A DNA stretch of 64,000 bases from Opitutaceae bacterium (GTDB lineage: Bacteria; Verrucomicrobiota; Verrucomicrobiia; Opitutales; Opitutaceae). The first letter of the stretch is position 1; every line of letters starts with the position of its first letter. Below, piece after piece: positions 55,065 to 64,000 of this stretch. The stretch spans positions 1-64,000 of the forward strand of contig JACFMR010000004.1 in the NCBI GenBank assembly GCA_019455245.1. Direction: 5' to 3'. A program made the position numbers and the translations under genes. Below the pieces are notes generated by a model, which saw only the letters and a list, made by a program, of their open reading frames with translations, searched no databases and was not told the origin of the DNA.

Positions 55065-56647
55065 GTGGGTTCGGGAAAGGGGAAGTGGAAAAGAATCCGG
55101 GCACCGTGGCCGGGTTGACTCCTGATGTCGAGCGTGCCCTGCAACGCGGCGGCCCGGCGGGAAAAATTGACCAACCCACGCCCGTGGTGCCGGCCGGCGT
55201 CGGGATCAAAACCGGTGCCGTCGTCGGTGATCGAAAAGACAAAACCGTCATCCTGTTTTTCCAGCGCGACCTCCAGCCGATTGCACCGCCCGTGCCGCAG
55301 GGCGTTGCTGACGGCCTCGCGCAGAATCTGCAGCAATTCCGCCCGGTATTCGACCGGCAGGCGCTCCGCCAACGTTTCATCCACCTTTAACGCGGTGGTG
55401 ACGGATTGGCCGCCGGACATGAAGTCGAGCAGGGCGCGGACGGCGCCGGCGAAGCCCCGGGGCAATTCGGGCTCGGGCTCCAAGCGGGTGATGAAGTTGC
55501 GCACCTCGCGGATCGTGGCGTTGAGCTCGCCGCGGGTCAGATCGATCAGGTTCTCCGCCGCGGCTGGGTCCTTGCGCAGGATGGCGCGGATGCTGGTCAG
55601 ACTCATGCCCGAGGCATAAAGCGTCTGGATTACGCCATCGTGCAGATCGCGCCCGAGGCGGGACCGGTCATCCAGGGCCGCGCGCAGTTCCTCGCGGTTG
55701 GCGAAGGAAGTGCGCACAAGGCGGGCGACCCGGCCCAGTTCGGACTGCTCCGCCAGCAACGGTGCCAGCGGTGCCAGGCTGCCGGTGGTCAGACTGGTGC
55801 TGACATGGGTGAGGGGACGAAGCACCCAGCGTTGCGCGAAAAACATCACGACGAGGATGGCCAGCATTCCATAAACGAAAAAGATCAATGCCTCCCAGCG
55901 GTCGGTGGCGGTCAACCGGGCCAGTTCCGGTGATTGGAAATGGAAGGAGGCATGGCGCAGGATGTCGCCCCGCCAATCGGTCAGGGGCACATGGAGATGA
56001 AAGTCGGTGTGATGGTCGTGCGGGGCCTGTTCATGCGGCCGGGTTTCCAAGGTCACCGCACTTTCGGTCAACGCCGCGAGGGACCGCAGATAGGCCTCGT
56101 CCCAATGTCGGGCGACGAGCAGATAACCGTGCGGCGGCGAAGCCCGCGTGATGTCATCCGACGGCACGATCGGCGCGGCGCGGACCTCATGCAAACCGTC
56201 CGTTCCCGTCACGAAAAAATGGGGGAACGCGGTGCGCTGAAAGAGCGGCAGCAGTTCCGATGGTGGTGGCAGATCCGGCAGGCGGGTCGCGACGTCCCGA
56301 CCCACCTGATAAAACACCCGGCCATCGGGTTTCAGCACCCACAGGGCCTGGGCGTTGAAATTCTCCAGGCTGGCCGCAAAATTCACCGCGGCCCAGGCCG
56401 GGTCGGGCTCGGCCCGGCGCACAAAATCCACTGCCTCGGACCAGAGCGAATAATCGCGGGAAAACTGCTCAAGCGAGTGGCCCGCCAAGGTCAACAGGCG
56501 CCCCAGCAGATCTTCCCGCTGCCGGCTGACATCGGCCATCATGGTCGCCGATTCATGCCTTTCATAGGCGGTCAAAACCATCAGCCCGACCCCCAGTCCG
56601 GCGCACAGCACGATGAACAGCAGGATGAAACGGTGCCGGAGGGTCAT
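55061..56647 (-). CDS. Sensor histidine kinase with CHASE4-like domain
   Basis: A 528-residue kinase, using the ATG at 56647. Membrane segments lie at about 7-27 and 251-271. The periplasmic part starts DYSLWSEAVDFVRRAE, the typical CHASE4 motif. A HisKA_3 box RLGRDLHDGVIQTLYASG follows with H336, then the GHKL ATPase (REAVSNALRHGR, TDDGTGFDPD). It is coupled by ATGA to the response regulator gene and is the first gene of the 13-kb array. The ligand is unknown. Confidence 0.9.
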   Translation of the reverse strand: MTLRHRFILLFIVLCAGLGVGLMVLTAYERHESATMMADVSRQREDLLGRLLTLAGHSLEQFSRDYSLWSEAVDFVRRAEPDPAWAAVNFAASLENFNAQALWVLKPDGRVFYQVGRDVATRLPDLPPPSELLPLFQRTAFPHFFVTGTDGLHEVRAAPIVPSDDITRASPPHGYLLVARHWDEAYLRSLAALTESAVTLETRPHEQAPHDHHTDFHLHVPLTDWRGDILRHASFHFQSPELARLTATDRWEALIFFVYGMLAILVVMFFAQRWVLRPLTHVSTSLTTGSLAPLAPLLAEQSELGRVARLVRTSFANREELRAALDDRSRLGRDLHDGVIQTLYASGMSLTSIRAILRKDPAAAENLIDLTRGELNATIREVRNFITRLEPEPELPRGFAGAVRALLDFMSGGQSVTTALKVDETLAERLPVEYRAELLQILREAVSNALRHGRCNRLEVALEKQDDGFVFSITDDGTGFDPDAGRHHGRGLVNFSRRAAALQGTLDIRSQPGHGARILFHFPFPEPT

Positions 56648-56770
56648 GGGAGGTTCCCCGAGTAATACGGCCGCCCCATCCGGGCGCAAGCGGGACCGCC
56701 GCCTGCAGAAAACCGTTGACTCACGGGCCGGGGTTTGAGTCTTTGGCCAACTCTTTAATCTCAACTGACC

Positions 56771-57031
56771 ATGGCCAACACCAAATCTGCCATCAAGGCT
56801 GCGCGCAAGACCGTGCGCCTGACCGCCCGCAACAAGACGACCAAAACCCGTCTCAAGACCCTGCACAAGAAGTTCGAAGCAGCCGCCAAGTCCGGCGACG
56901 CCGCGGCTACCAAGACCGCGGCCTCCGCCTACGTCTCGGCCATGGACAAGGCCGTGAAGTCCGGAGTGGTGCATCGCAATGTGGCCAGCCGGGCCAAGGC
57001 GCACGCCGCCAAATACGTCGCCGCCAAGTAA
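56771..57031 (+). CDS. rpsT: 30S ribosomal protein S20
   Basis: An 86-residue basic protein with the S20 N-terminus MANTKSAIKAARKTVRLTAR and the C-terminal GVVHRNVASRAKAHAAKY. It binds 16S rRNA in the small subunit. A strong intrinsic terminator follows 24 bp after the stop, so it is probably transcribed alone. Length is normal. Confidence 0.97.
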   Translation: MANTKSAIKAARKTVRLTARNKTTKTRLKTLHKKFEAAAKSGDAAATKTAASAYVSAMDKAVKSGVVHRNVASRAKAHAAKYVAAK

Positions 57032-57054
57032 GGCGCCGCACAATCTGTTTTCCA

Positions 57055-57083
57055 CCCGCACCTCTCCCGGTGCGGGTTTTTTT
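57055..57083 (+). terminator. Rho-independent terminator of rpsT
   Basis: CCCGCACC (57055-57062) pairs with GGTGCGGG (57069-57076), then a run of seven T follows. It lies directly after rpsT. Confidence 0.92.
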
Positions 57084-57169
57084 GTTTGGTCGTGGGACCA
57101 TGGTTGTCCCACCCGGGCGGCTAAATTGGGCTTCTTAATTTTTCAGCCTGCCGTTAACCGTTGCACCGC

Positions 57170-59989
57170 ATGTCATCCGCCTCAGCCCAGCCCCGCCGGT
57201 TTTTTTTGCCATGGGACCGGCCCCTGCTCCCGCAGGTGGTGGCGCATCTGACCCATGACTGGTCGGGCCGGGAGGCGTTGGATCTTTCAGGCTGGCTGAT
57301 ACTGGTGCCGACCCGGCAGGCGGGCCGCCGGTTGCGCGAGTCGTTGGCCGCGCATGCGGCCGGTCGCGGGCAGGCGGTGCTTTCGCCGCTGGTGCTGGTG
57401 CCGGAAGCGCTCATGGCGGACAACACGAAGACAGGTGAAGCGACGCGCCTGGAATCTCTGCTCGCCTGGGCGGAACTGCTGCGCGGCATCGCACTGGAGG
57501 ATTACCGGGCGGTTTTTCCGGTGGATCCGCCCGAACGCAGCTTAGGTTGGGCCACCCGGCTGGCGGGGGATCTGATGCGGCTGCAGGACACGTTGGCGGA
57601 GGTCGGCCTGCAGATGAAGGATGTGCCGGACCGGGTTGAGCCGCACTTTCCGGAGCGCGAACGTTGGCGTCAACTGGCCCATTTGGAACATCGCCATGCG
57701 GAGGTGCTGGCGAAAATGGGACTGCAGGATGCGCAGCTGGCGAAAATCGCCCGGGCGGCCACGGTAGATCTTCCTTCCGGCGTGACCCGGATCGTGCTCG
57801 TGGCTTCACCGGATCCGCGTCCGCTGGCGCTGTCCGTGCTGCAACGTCATGCGCAGAGCGTGCCGCTGGAAGTATTGATCCACGCCCCGGAAGCGGAGGC
57901 GGACAGTTTTGATGAATGGGGGCGGCCCGTGGCCGAGCATTGGGTGCAGCGTCCGATTGAGATGGATGACTTTGCCTCACACGTGGAACTATGTTCCGAC
58001 CCTGAGGCCCAGGCCGACCGGGTGGTGGAGTTGGCCAAGGATTATGGGCGGGAGGAGGGTGTGCTTGGCTTTGGCGTGGTGGATCCCGAAATTTTGACAC
58101 CGCTCGAGGGCTCGCTGCGGCAGGCCGGGCTCTCGGCCTACAATCCGGAGGGACGGCCACGACAGGGCGACCGGCTGCATCAATTGCTTACCGCGCTGGC
58201 CGGACTGGCGCGGGACGGGTCGTTCGCCAATGTCGCCCGGTTGGCGCGCCATCCCGATTTTTTGCGACACCTGCAACGGAAAATCGGCGGGACGTTTTCC
58301 GCCGCCCGTTTTCTGCAGGCGATCGACGCCCTGCAGGCGGATCACTTGCCGGCGGATTTACGCGCGGCATTGACGCATTGGCGGGGTGGGGCGGAGCTGC
58401 GAATGATGCAGGCTTTGCGGACCAAGTTGCGGAGCGGCGAGTTTTCTGCGACCGCCGGTGCGGTGCCGGCGGAGATTTTTGCCGGCTGTGAACTCGATCT
58501 CGAAAACCCGGAGGATGCGCTCCTCGCCGAATCGATCGAGGTCTGGGCCGGAGTGGCCGGGGAGGTGGCCCGGGCGGCGGCACGGTTTCCCCGTCTGACC
58601 GCGGATGAGGCATGGGAAATGGCGCTGCGTTTTTATGGCGAAGCCATGGCCTTTACGGACAAGCCGACCGGGGCGCTTGAACTGCAGGGCTGGCTGGAAC
58701 TCATGTGGGAAGATGCGCCGCATCTCGTGGTGGCGGGCCTGAACGAAGGCCGCGTGCCCGATGCGGTGGTGGGTGATCCGTTTTTGCCGGAGAGCCTGCG
58801 CCGCCGGCTCGGGTTGAAGACCAATGCCATGCGCCTGGCCTGCGATGCGTATTGCCTGCAGGTGCTGGCGGCATCGCGCCGGCGGGGCGGCCGGCTCGAT
58901 CTGCTGTTGGGCAAAACCTCGGCGGCGGGCGATCCGCTGCGACCCTCGCGCCTGCTGCTGCGCTGTCCGGACGCGGAGCTGCCCGCCCGCGTGGCGTTGC
59001 TTTTCCGTGAAGTGACCGCCCCGGGCGCGACGGTGCCGTGGACCCGCGCGTGGCGATTACAACTGCCGGTGGTGGCCCCGCCGACCAAACTGGCGGTGAC
59101 CGCGCTCCGGGCCTGGCTGGATTGTCCGCTGCGGTTCTACCTTGCCCGGGTGCTGCGTCTTGAAACGGTGGATACGGCCAAGGCCGAGCTCGACGCGCTG
59201 GACTTTGGCACGTTGTGCCACGCCGCTTTGGAGGCCATGGGACGCGAGCCCGGCCTGCGGGATTGCACGGATGTCGGGGTGCTGCGTGCTTATCTCCATG
59301 AAAAATTGACGGAGGCGACGGACCGGAAGTTCGGCCGCACCGTGACGCTGCCGCTCACCGTGCAACTGGAGTCCGCGCGTCAGCGCCTGGCCTACGCCGC
59401 CGCTGTGCAGGCGCAGTCGCGCAGCGAGGGCTGGGTGATCGAACAGGTGGAGCAGTCGTTCGAGCTCGAGGTCGCGGGTTTGACGGTGCGCGGCAAGATC
59501 GACCGCATCGACCGCCACGAAACGCTCGGCACGATCCGGGTGCTCGATTACAAGACTTCCGATACCGCGGTGAACCCGGCGCAGGCGCATCTTTGCAGCC
59601 TGCCGCGCGGCGGGACCGGGCCGGACTGGCGCGTCGTTGCGGAGGGCAAGCGGGTCTTGGAGTGGTGCGATCTGCAGCTGCCGCTGTATGAGCGGGTGGC
59701 GGCCGGGCAATATCCCGGCGCGGCGGTGGTCTGCGGCTATTTCAACCTGCCGAAGGCGGCCACCGAGACCGCGATCGCCCATTGGGATGATTACACGCCG
59801 GAACTGGCGGCGGCAGCGTGGACCTGCGCGCAGGGCGTGGCCAAGGCCATCTGCAACCGCGAATTCTGGCCGCCCCGTGAACTGCGCGGTCGCGAGGCCG
59901 AATGGGACGATTTTGCGCCGCTGTTTCATCACGGTGCGGCCGAAAGTGTGGGGTGGGTTTCAGCTCCGCCCGGGGAGGGCACGGCATGA
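57170..59989 (+). CDS. addB: AddB-type subunit of the helicase-nuclease (double-strand break repair)
   Basis: A 939-residue protein paired with AddA. The N-terminus contains ILVPTRQAGRRLRESL. The C-terminal PD-(D/E)XK nuclease has GKIDRIDRHE and VLDYKTSDT (D793, K795). AddAB resects double-strand breaks for recombination. An ATG at 57170 is chosen over an in-frame TTG at 57161. Only part of the usual AddB iron-sulphur cysteine set is visible (LRAWLDCPLRFYL, AICNREFW), so the cluster may be absent. Its stop overlaps the addA start by 4 bp. Confidence 0.85.
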   Translation: MSSASAQPRRFFLPWDRPLLPQVVAHLTHDWSGREALDLSGWLILVPTRQAGRRLRESLAAHAAGRGQAVLSPLVLVPEALMADNTKTGEATRLESLLAWAELLRGIALEDYRAVFPVDPPERSLGWATRLAGDLMRLQDTLAEVGLQMKDVPDRVEPHFPERERWRQLAHLEHRHAEVLAKMGLQDAQLAKIARAATVDLPSGVTRIVLVASPDPRPLALSVLQRHAQSVPLEVLIHAPEAEADSFDEWGRPVAEHWVQRPIEMDDFASHVELCSDPEAQADRVVELAKDYGREEGVLGFGVVDPEILTPLEGSLRQAGLSAYNPEGRPRQGDRLHQLLTALAGLARDGSFANVARLARHPDFLRHLQRKIGGTFSAARFLQAIDALQADHLPADLRAALTHWRGGAELRMMQALRTKLRSGEFSATAGAVPAEIFAGCELDLENPEDALLAESIEVWAGVAGEVARAAARFPRLTADEAWEMALRFYGEAMAFTDKPTGALELQGWLELMWEDAPHLVVAGLNEGRVPDAVVGDPFLPESLRRRLGLKTNAMRLACDAYCLQVLAASRRRGGRLDLLLGKTSAAGDPLRPSRLLLRCPDAELPARVALLFREVTAPGATVPWTRAWRLQLPVVAPPTKLAVTALRAWLDCPLRFYLARVLRLETVDTAKAELDALDFGTLCHAALEAMGREPGLRDCTDVGVLRAYLHEKLTEATDRKFGRTVTLPLTVQLESARQRLAYAAAVQAQSRSEGWVIEQVEQSFELEVAGLTVRGKIDRIDRHETLGTIRVLDYKTSDTAVNPAQAHLCSLPRGGTGPDWRVVAEGKRVLEWCDLQLPLYERVAAGQYPGAAVVCGYFNLPKAATETAIAHWDDYTPELAAAAWTCAQGVAKAICNREFWPPRELRGREAEWDDFAPLFHHGAAESVGWVSAPPGEGTA

Positions 59990-62900
59990 AAATCGGGCAC
60001 GAGATGATCCTCGCCTCCGCAGGCGCGGGCAAAACCTATGCGCTGACCAACCGCTTTGTGCGGCTGCTTGCCCTGGGGGCGAAACCCGAGCGCATCGTGG
60101 CACTGACCTTCACGCGCAAGGCCGCCGGGGAATTTTTTGATGAGATCCTGAAAAAACTCGCGCGGGCGGCGGGTGATGCCGCGGCCGCCTCCCGGCTGGC
60201 CGAGGAAATCGCGGTGCCCGGGCTCGATGCGGCCGGCTGCCTGGGGTTGCTGCGCACCATGGTTGAGGCGATGCCGCGGTTGAAGCTCGGCACCTTCGAC
60301 GGGTTCTTTGCGCGCATCGCGAAAAACTTTCCGCTCGAGCTCGGGCTGGCGGGCGAATTCGAGGTGCTGGAGGAACACGCCGCACAGATGGAGCACCGGC
60401 GCGTGCTGCACCGCCTGTTTGCGCGCAACGGTCCGGTCGCGAACGGGCAGAGGGAGTTCATCGAGGCGTTCAAGCAGGCGACCTTCGGGGTCGAGGTGAA
60501 ACGGCCGGCGGAGCAGCTTGCCCGTTTCATCGAGCAGCATCAGGAAACCTACCTTGAGGCGCCCGCCGGCGAGCTCTGGGGCAATCCCGCGCGGATCTGG
60601 CCCGAAGGCTGCGCGTGGTTTGATGCGATCCGCCGGCGCGATCAGGCGGTCAAGGAGCTGCGGACGGAACTCGAAAAGGCCGGGCTCAATGACGGGCAGC
60701 GGGGGCGTTGGGACAGTTTCTTTGCCGACTTGGAAACCTGGACGCCGGGCGTGCCCATGGGCCGGGGGCTGGGTTATCTGTTTGGCAATGCGCTCAAGGT
60801 CTGGCCGGAGCTGGACGGACTGGTGGTCGAGCGGAAACCGCTGACGCTGACGCCCGCGGCCACGAAGGCCCTGCGCACGGTGGTGCAGGCGATCATCGGG
60901 GCGGAGCTGGCGCGGCGCCTGGCAATGACGCAGGGGATTCATGCCGTGATCAGCAACTATGAGGCCATCTACCACGACGCCGTGCGCCGCGGCGGCCGGC
61001 TGACCTTCGCCGATGTACAACGCCTGCTCCAGCCCGGCGCCGACGGGGCCAGGGTGCTCTCGGGCGCGATCTCGGACGACCGCCGGCTCGCCATCGATTA
61101 CCGGCTGGATGCGGAGACCGACCACTGGCTGCTCGACGAATTTCAGGACACCAGTTTCGGGCAATGGTCGGTGTTGAAGAACCTGATCGACGAGGCGGTG
61201 CAGGATCCGACCGGGACGCGCAGTTTTTTCTACGTCGGCGATGTCAAACAAGCGATCTACGCGTGGCGCGACGGTGATCCGCGGCTCTTCCGCGAGATTT
61301 TCGACCATTACAACCGCACGGCGCCGGGCTCGATTGCCGAGGGGCATCTGGACAAATCGTATCGTTCGGGGCCGCCCGTGATTGCCATGGTCAACACGGT
61401 GTTTGGCGCCGCCGGGGTGATGCGCACGCTGTTCACCGGCGAAGCGGCGCTCGCATGGAATCGCGAATGGCGCGATCATGTTTCGGCCCGGCCCGAACTT
61501 GGCGGCCACGCGGCGCTGCTGCATGCCGAGGATCAGCCGGGACGGTATGCGGTCACGCACCGGTTGTTGCAGGAAATCGATCCGTTGACGCGCGGCCTGA
61601 CCGTGGCGGTGTTGGTGCAGAAGAACGACACCGCCGCGGAGTTGGCGGATTACCTGCGCCGCGAGGGCGGCTGGCCGGCGGTGGCCGAGGCCGATCTGCA
61701 TGTTTGCACCGACAATCCCCTGGGGGCCGCGATGCTCGCCCTGGTGAAGGCCGCGACGCACCCGGGGGACACTCTGGCTTGGGCGCATGTCCGCATGTCG
61801 CCGCTCGGGCAGGTGCTGGCCGAAACGGGCGTCACGCATCGCGAGGAGCTGACCTTGCGGTTGCTCACCCAGATATATGCCGAAGGCTTTGAGCCGGCGC
61901 TGCAGGCGTGGTGGCGGCCGCTGGAGCAGAGCCTGGATGCAGATGACGGATTCACCCGGCTGCGTGCCCGGCAGTTTCTGGCCGCGGCGGGGGAGTTTGA
62001 CCGCACTGGCAGCCGTGATGCGGCCGAGTTCATAGATTTCATGACCCGGCACACCGTGCGTGAATCGGACTCGGCGGCGGTGATCCGGGTGATGACGGTA
62101 CACAAGGCCAAGGGGTTGGGTTTTGACCTGGTGATTCTGCCAGACCTTGAAGGCAAGAAGCTCGCCCAGGCCCGGGACGGGTTGACGGTACAGCGCGATG
62201 CGGAGCACCAGGTGGAGTGGGTGTTGGACACGCCGAACAAGGACATGGTGTTGTGCGATCCGGTGCTGTCCGCCCAGCGCGAGGCCGCGGAACAGAGCGC
62301 CTGCTACGAAAAATTCTCGCTGCTTTACGTGGCGATGACCCGGGCCAAGCGGGCGCTTTACGTCGTCATTGAGCCGCCGGGCAAGTCGAGCTCGGCCAAT
62401 TTTCCCCGCCTGTTGAACGAAGCCTTGGGCGGGGAGCCGTTGACCGTCCGCGTGGGCGATGCCCGGTTTACCGGCAGCTTCGCCCAAGGCGATGCCGACT
62501 GGCACCGCCAGCTGCAGGCACCGGAAGCATCCACGGCCGGGGTTGCGCCGCGACGGTGGTTGGATCCGCAATTGGTGCGGCGTTCCCAACGGCTGCCGGC
62601 ACGCCGGCCGAGTGATCGCGGGACCGGCCGGCTGGCCGCGGCGGATTTGTTCGCCGGCAAGACCGGGGGCGACGCTGCGGAATTGGGGCGCGAGTTGCAT
62701 GCCCTGCTCGCCACGGTGGAATGGTCGGGTGACGACACATTCGACGCATTGCGATCCGCCTGGGACGTTCACGGTGAAGCCGGTCGGCTGGCCCTGGCCT
62801 GCGTACAGTCCCCGGCCTTGGCGGATGTCTGGATCCAACGGGGGCCGGCGCGATTGTGGCGCGAACGGGCTTTCGAGGTGGTTTTGGACGGGATGTGGTT

Positions 62901-63150
62901 GTCGGGCGTTTTTGACCGGGTCGTCATTGCCACCACGCCCACCGGCACGCCGGAGTCGGCCTGGGTGTATGACTTCAAGACCGATGCAACAGTGTGCGGG
63001 GCGGGGGAGCGGCATGCGCAACAGATGAATTTTTACCGGCGGGCGGCGGCGCAATTGCTCGGTTTGACCCTGGCGCAGGTGCGGTGTCGGTTGGTGCTGG
63101 TGCGCACCCGGGAATTCGTGGATATTCCCCTGCCGCGGGAGCGCGAATAA
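59986..63150 (+). CDS. addA: AddA-type helicase-nuclease (UvrD superfamily)
   Basis: A 1,054-residue UvrD-like helicase with a C-terminal nuclease. The start MKIGHEMILASAGAGKTYAL overlaps the addB stop (ATGA). The Walker A motif is ASAGAGKT (K16), Walker B is LLDEFQDTS (D384, E385), and later helicase motifs include VMTVHKAKGLGFDLVI and LLYVAMTRAKRALY. The nuclease motif is VYDFKTDAT (D996, K998). With AddB it forms the end-resection enzyme. Length is within the family range. Confidence 0.92.
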   Translation: MKIGHEMILASAGAGKTYALTNRFVRLLALGAKPERIVALTFTRKAAGEFFDEILKKLARAAGDAAAASRLAEEIAVPGLDAAGCLGLLRTMVEAMPRLKLGTFDGFFARIAKNFPLELGLAGEFEVLEEHAAQMEHRRVLHRLFARNGPVANGQREFIEAFKQATFGVEVKRPAEQLARFIEQHQETYLEAPAGELWGNPARIWPEGCAWFDAIRRRDQAVKELRTELEKAGLNDGQRGRWDSFFADLETWTPGVPMGRGLGYLFGNALKVWPELDGLVVERKPLTLTPAATKALRTVVQAIIGAELARRLAMTQGIHAVISNYEAIYHDAVRRGGRLTFADVQRLLQPGADGARVLSGAISDDRRLAIDYRLDAETDHWLLDEFQDTSFGQWSVLKNLIDEAVQDPTGTRSFFYVGDVKQAIYAWRDGDPRLFREIFDHYNRTAPGSIAEGHLDKSYRSGPPVIAMVNTVFGAAGVMRTLFTGEAALAWNREWRDHVSARPELGGHAALLHAEDQPGRYAVTHRLLQEIDPLTRGLTVAVLVQKNDTAAELADYLRREGGWPAVAEADLHVCTDNPLGAAMLALVKAATHPGDTLAWAHVRMSPLGQVLAETGVTHREELTLRLLTQIYAEGFEPALQAWWRPLEQSLDADDGFTRLRARQFLAAAGEFDRTGSRDAAEFIDFMTRHTVRESDSAAVIRVMTVHKAKGLGFDLVILPDLEGKKLAQARDGLTVQRDAEHQVEWVLDTPNKDMVLCDPVLSAQREAAEQSACYEKFSLLYVAMTRAKRALYVVIEPPGKSSSANFPRLLNEALGGEPLTVRVGDARFTGSFAQGDADWHRQLQAPEASTAGVAPRRWLDPQLVRRSQRLPARRPSDRGTGRLAAADLFAGKTGGDAAELGRELHALLATVEWSGDDTFDALRSAWDVHGEAGRLALACVQSPALADVWIQRGPARLWRERAFEVVLDGMWLSGVFDRVVIATTPTGTPESAWVYDFKTDATVCGAGERHAQQMNFYRRAAAQLLGLTLAQVRCRLVLVRTREFVDIPLPRERE

Positions 63151-63219
63151 AGAGCCTTAACTTTCTGGCTTTACAGGGCCCGGCCGGTTCCGCACGGTTT
63201 CAGGTTCACTTTAATCAAC

Positions 63220-63315
63220 ATGGGTAATCTGAAAAAGAAACGTCGTCTCAAAATGTCGAAGCACAAGCGCCGGAAGCGCTTGAAGTCCAATCGACACAAG
63301 AAGCGCACGTGGTAA
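63220..63315 (+). CDS. Tiny basic AURKAIP1/COX24-like ribosome-associated protein
   Basis: A 31-residue, extremely basic protein, [19 protein letters not shown] followed by [12 protein letters not shown]. It matches the small COX24/AURKAIP1-domain proteins of several phyla, thought to be ribosomal or ribosome-associated (bS22-like). It lies 69 bp after addA and is followed by an intrinsic terminator. Gene-length cut-offs would miss it. Confidence 0.82.
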
Positions 63316-63365
63316 TCCGTGCCGCGGTCGCACACGCGATTGCGATCGGCTCCAGTTTTTTCCAA

Positions 63366-63389
63366 CCCGCCGGCAACGGCGGGTTTTTT
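63366..63389 (+). terminator. Rho-independent terminator after the small basic gene
   Basis: CCCGCCG (63366-63372) pairs with CGGCGGG (63377-63383), followed by six T. It follows the 31-residue basic protein gene. Confidence 0.9.
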
Positions 63390-63583
63390 GTCGCGCCCCA
63401 TCGGCCAGAATTAAAGAAAAGGTAAATGGCCGGGCGCGAGGGATTAAGGGCGTCTTTAGACTTGTCAGGTCGCAGGTGTTTTGCGATTTTCGCTGTCCTG
63501 CCACCAATCCCCCGCCCGCTGTCCGCCCTTGCGGTACCGCCGCAACCTGACACAACAACCGCTAGCACTACCGAACCCGGCGT

Positions 63584-64000
63584 ATGTTTTTTTCAGCCAA
63601 GTCGAAAGGGTTTTTCGTCGAACAAAACGCGCACGTGACCCTGCTGGCCCGGACCTCAACGGTGGCGGTGCCGCTGGTGGTCGAGGAGGTGAGGGAATGT
63701 GCCACAGGTGACCACGAGGCCTTGGCCAAGGCGATCAAGGAATTGCAGCCCAAGAAGTCGCCGAGCGGCTACCTGCAGGGGATCTGCGGGGTTTATCCGG
63801 CCAAACGACTCGTGCGCCGGGCCACGCTTGAGCTCAAGCGCATCAAGGATCCCGCCTACTTTCCCGAGATCATCACCCAGCAGTTTCGCCTTGAGGCGGA
63901 CAAATACGCCACGGTGGTGCTCAATGCGAATGACGGTTCCGATTTTGACCCGAACCGCCCGGCGCCACAGAAGGAAGTCTTGTTTGGCGGCATGCCGTCC
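63584..64000 (+). CDS. Unrecognised protein, 5' part
   Basis: An open frame of 139 codons running off the window end, starting ATG at 63584 (MFFSAKSKGFFVEQNAHVTL). I do not recognise it. Visible features are a hydrophobic beta-like stretch (LLARTSTVAVPLVVEEV) and a helical acidic-basic part (HEALAKAIKELQPKKS). The start resembles actin-like or pilus-assembly accessory proteins only loosely; no function is assigned. The remaining part lies outside the window. Confidence 0.6.
   Translation, partial: MFFSAKSKGFFVEQNAHVTLLARTSTVAVPLVVEEVRECATGDHEALAKAIKELQPKKSPSGYLQGICGVYPAKRLVRRATLELKRIKDPAYFPEIITQQFRLEADKYATVVLNANDGSDFDPNRPAPQKEVLFGGMPS

Noticed and set aside
59929-63054. 1,041-codon open frame opposite addA
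   Set aside because: Arg/Pro/Gly/His-rich noise with no motif, antisense to a clear helicase-nuclease gene.

Overview
The window is 64 kb of high-GC bacterial chromosome. Dense housekeeping genes (RNase G/E, RodA, RNase Y, GyrA, GyrB, RNase P RNA, ribosomal protein S20, AddAB) flank accessory blocks. An exosortase/EpsI fusion beside exopolysaccharide genes, many PilV/PilW/PilX-type prepilins with stacked histidine kinase/response regulator pairs, and a tiny COX24-like basic protein together suggest Verrucomicrobiota, most likely the Opitutales. That placement is inference from gene content, not from a database search.

Layout. (1) 1-9793 is a defence island. It holds the 3' end of a type I hsdS, a reverse-strand group (a possible papain-like protein, a PIN protein and an XRE-ImmA/IrrE protein), a forward operon encoding a complete ubiquitin-like conjugation set (ubiquitin-like modifier, E2-like protein, JAB-E1 fusion), then hsdR and a YgjP-type metallopeptidase. 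(2) 9794-10407 is a repeat-rich boundary. (3) 10408-20897 holds RNase G/E, RodA and an exopolysaccharide cluster (polymerase/ligase, flippase, three glycosyltransferases, exosortase-EpsI). (4) 21035-36418 is mixed metabolism: sugar-phosphate isomerase-like protein, RNase Y, QueF, a ParE-type toxin-antitoxin pair, inositol-phosphatase-like protein, SDR, DnaQ-like exonuclease, a WecG-type glycosyltransferase/HAD/MFS chain, GNAT, DUF2071, oligoendopeptidase F, two CorA-like channels and a PTS IIA protein. (5) 36554-43003 holds gyrA, gyrB, a coiled-coil zinc-ribbon protein and rnpB. (6) 43180-56647 is one reverse-strand array. Two sensor kinase/response regulator pairs lead into three successive PilV-PilW-PilX cassettes, with one extra PilX. 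One response regulator is fused in frame to a PilV-type prepilin. (7) 56771-64000 holds rpsT, addB, addA, a 31-residue basic protein and the start of an unrecognised gene.

The two most unusual systems are the compact ubiquitin-like conjugation operon sitting between hsdS and hsdR, and the three-fold minor-pilin array headed by a response regulator-prepilin fusion. An 8-bp half-site, GGCCTATT, forms a palindrome in two of the array's intergenic regions and is a candidate regulatory site for it.
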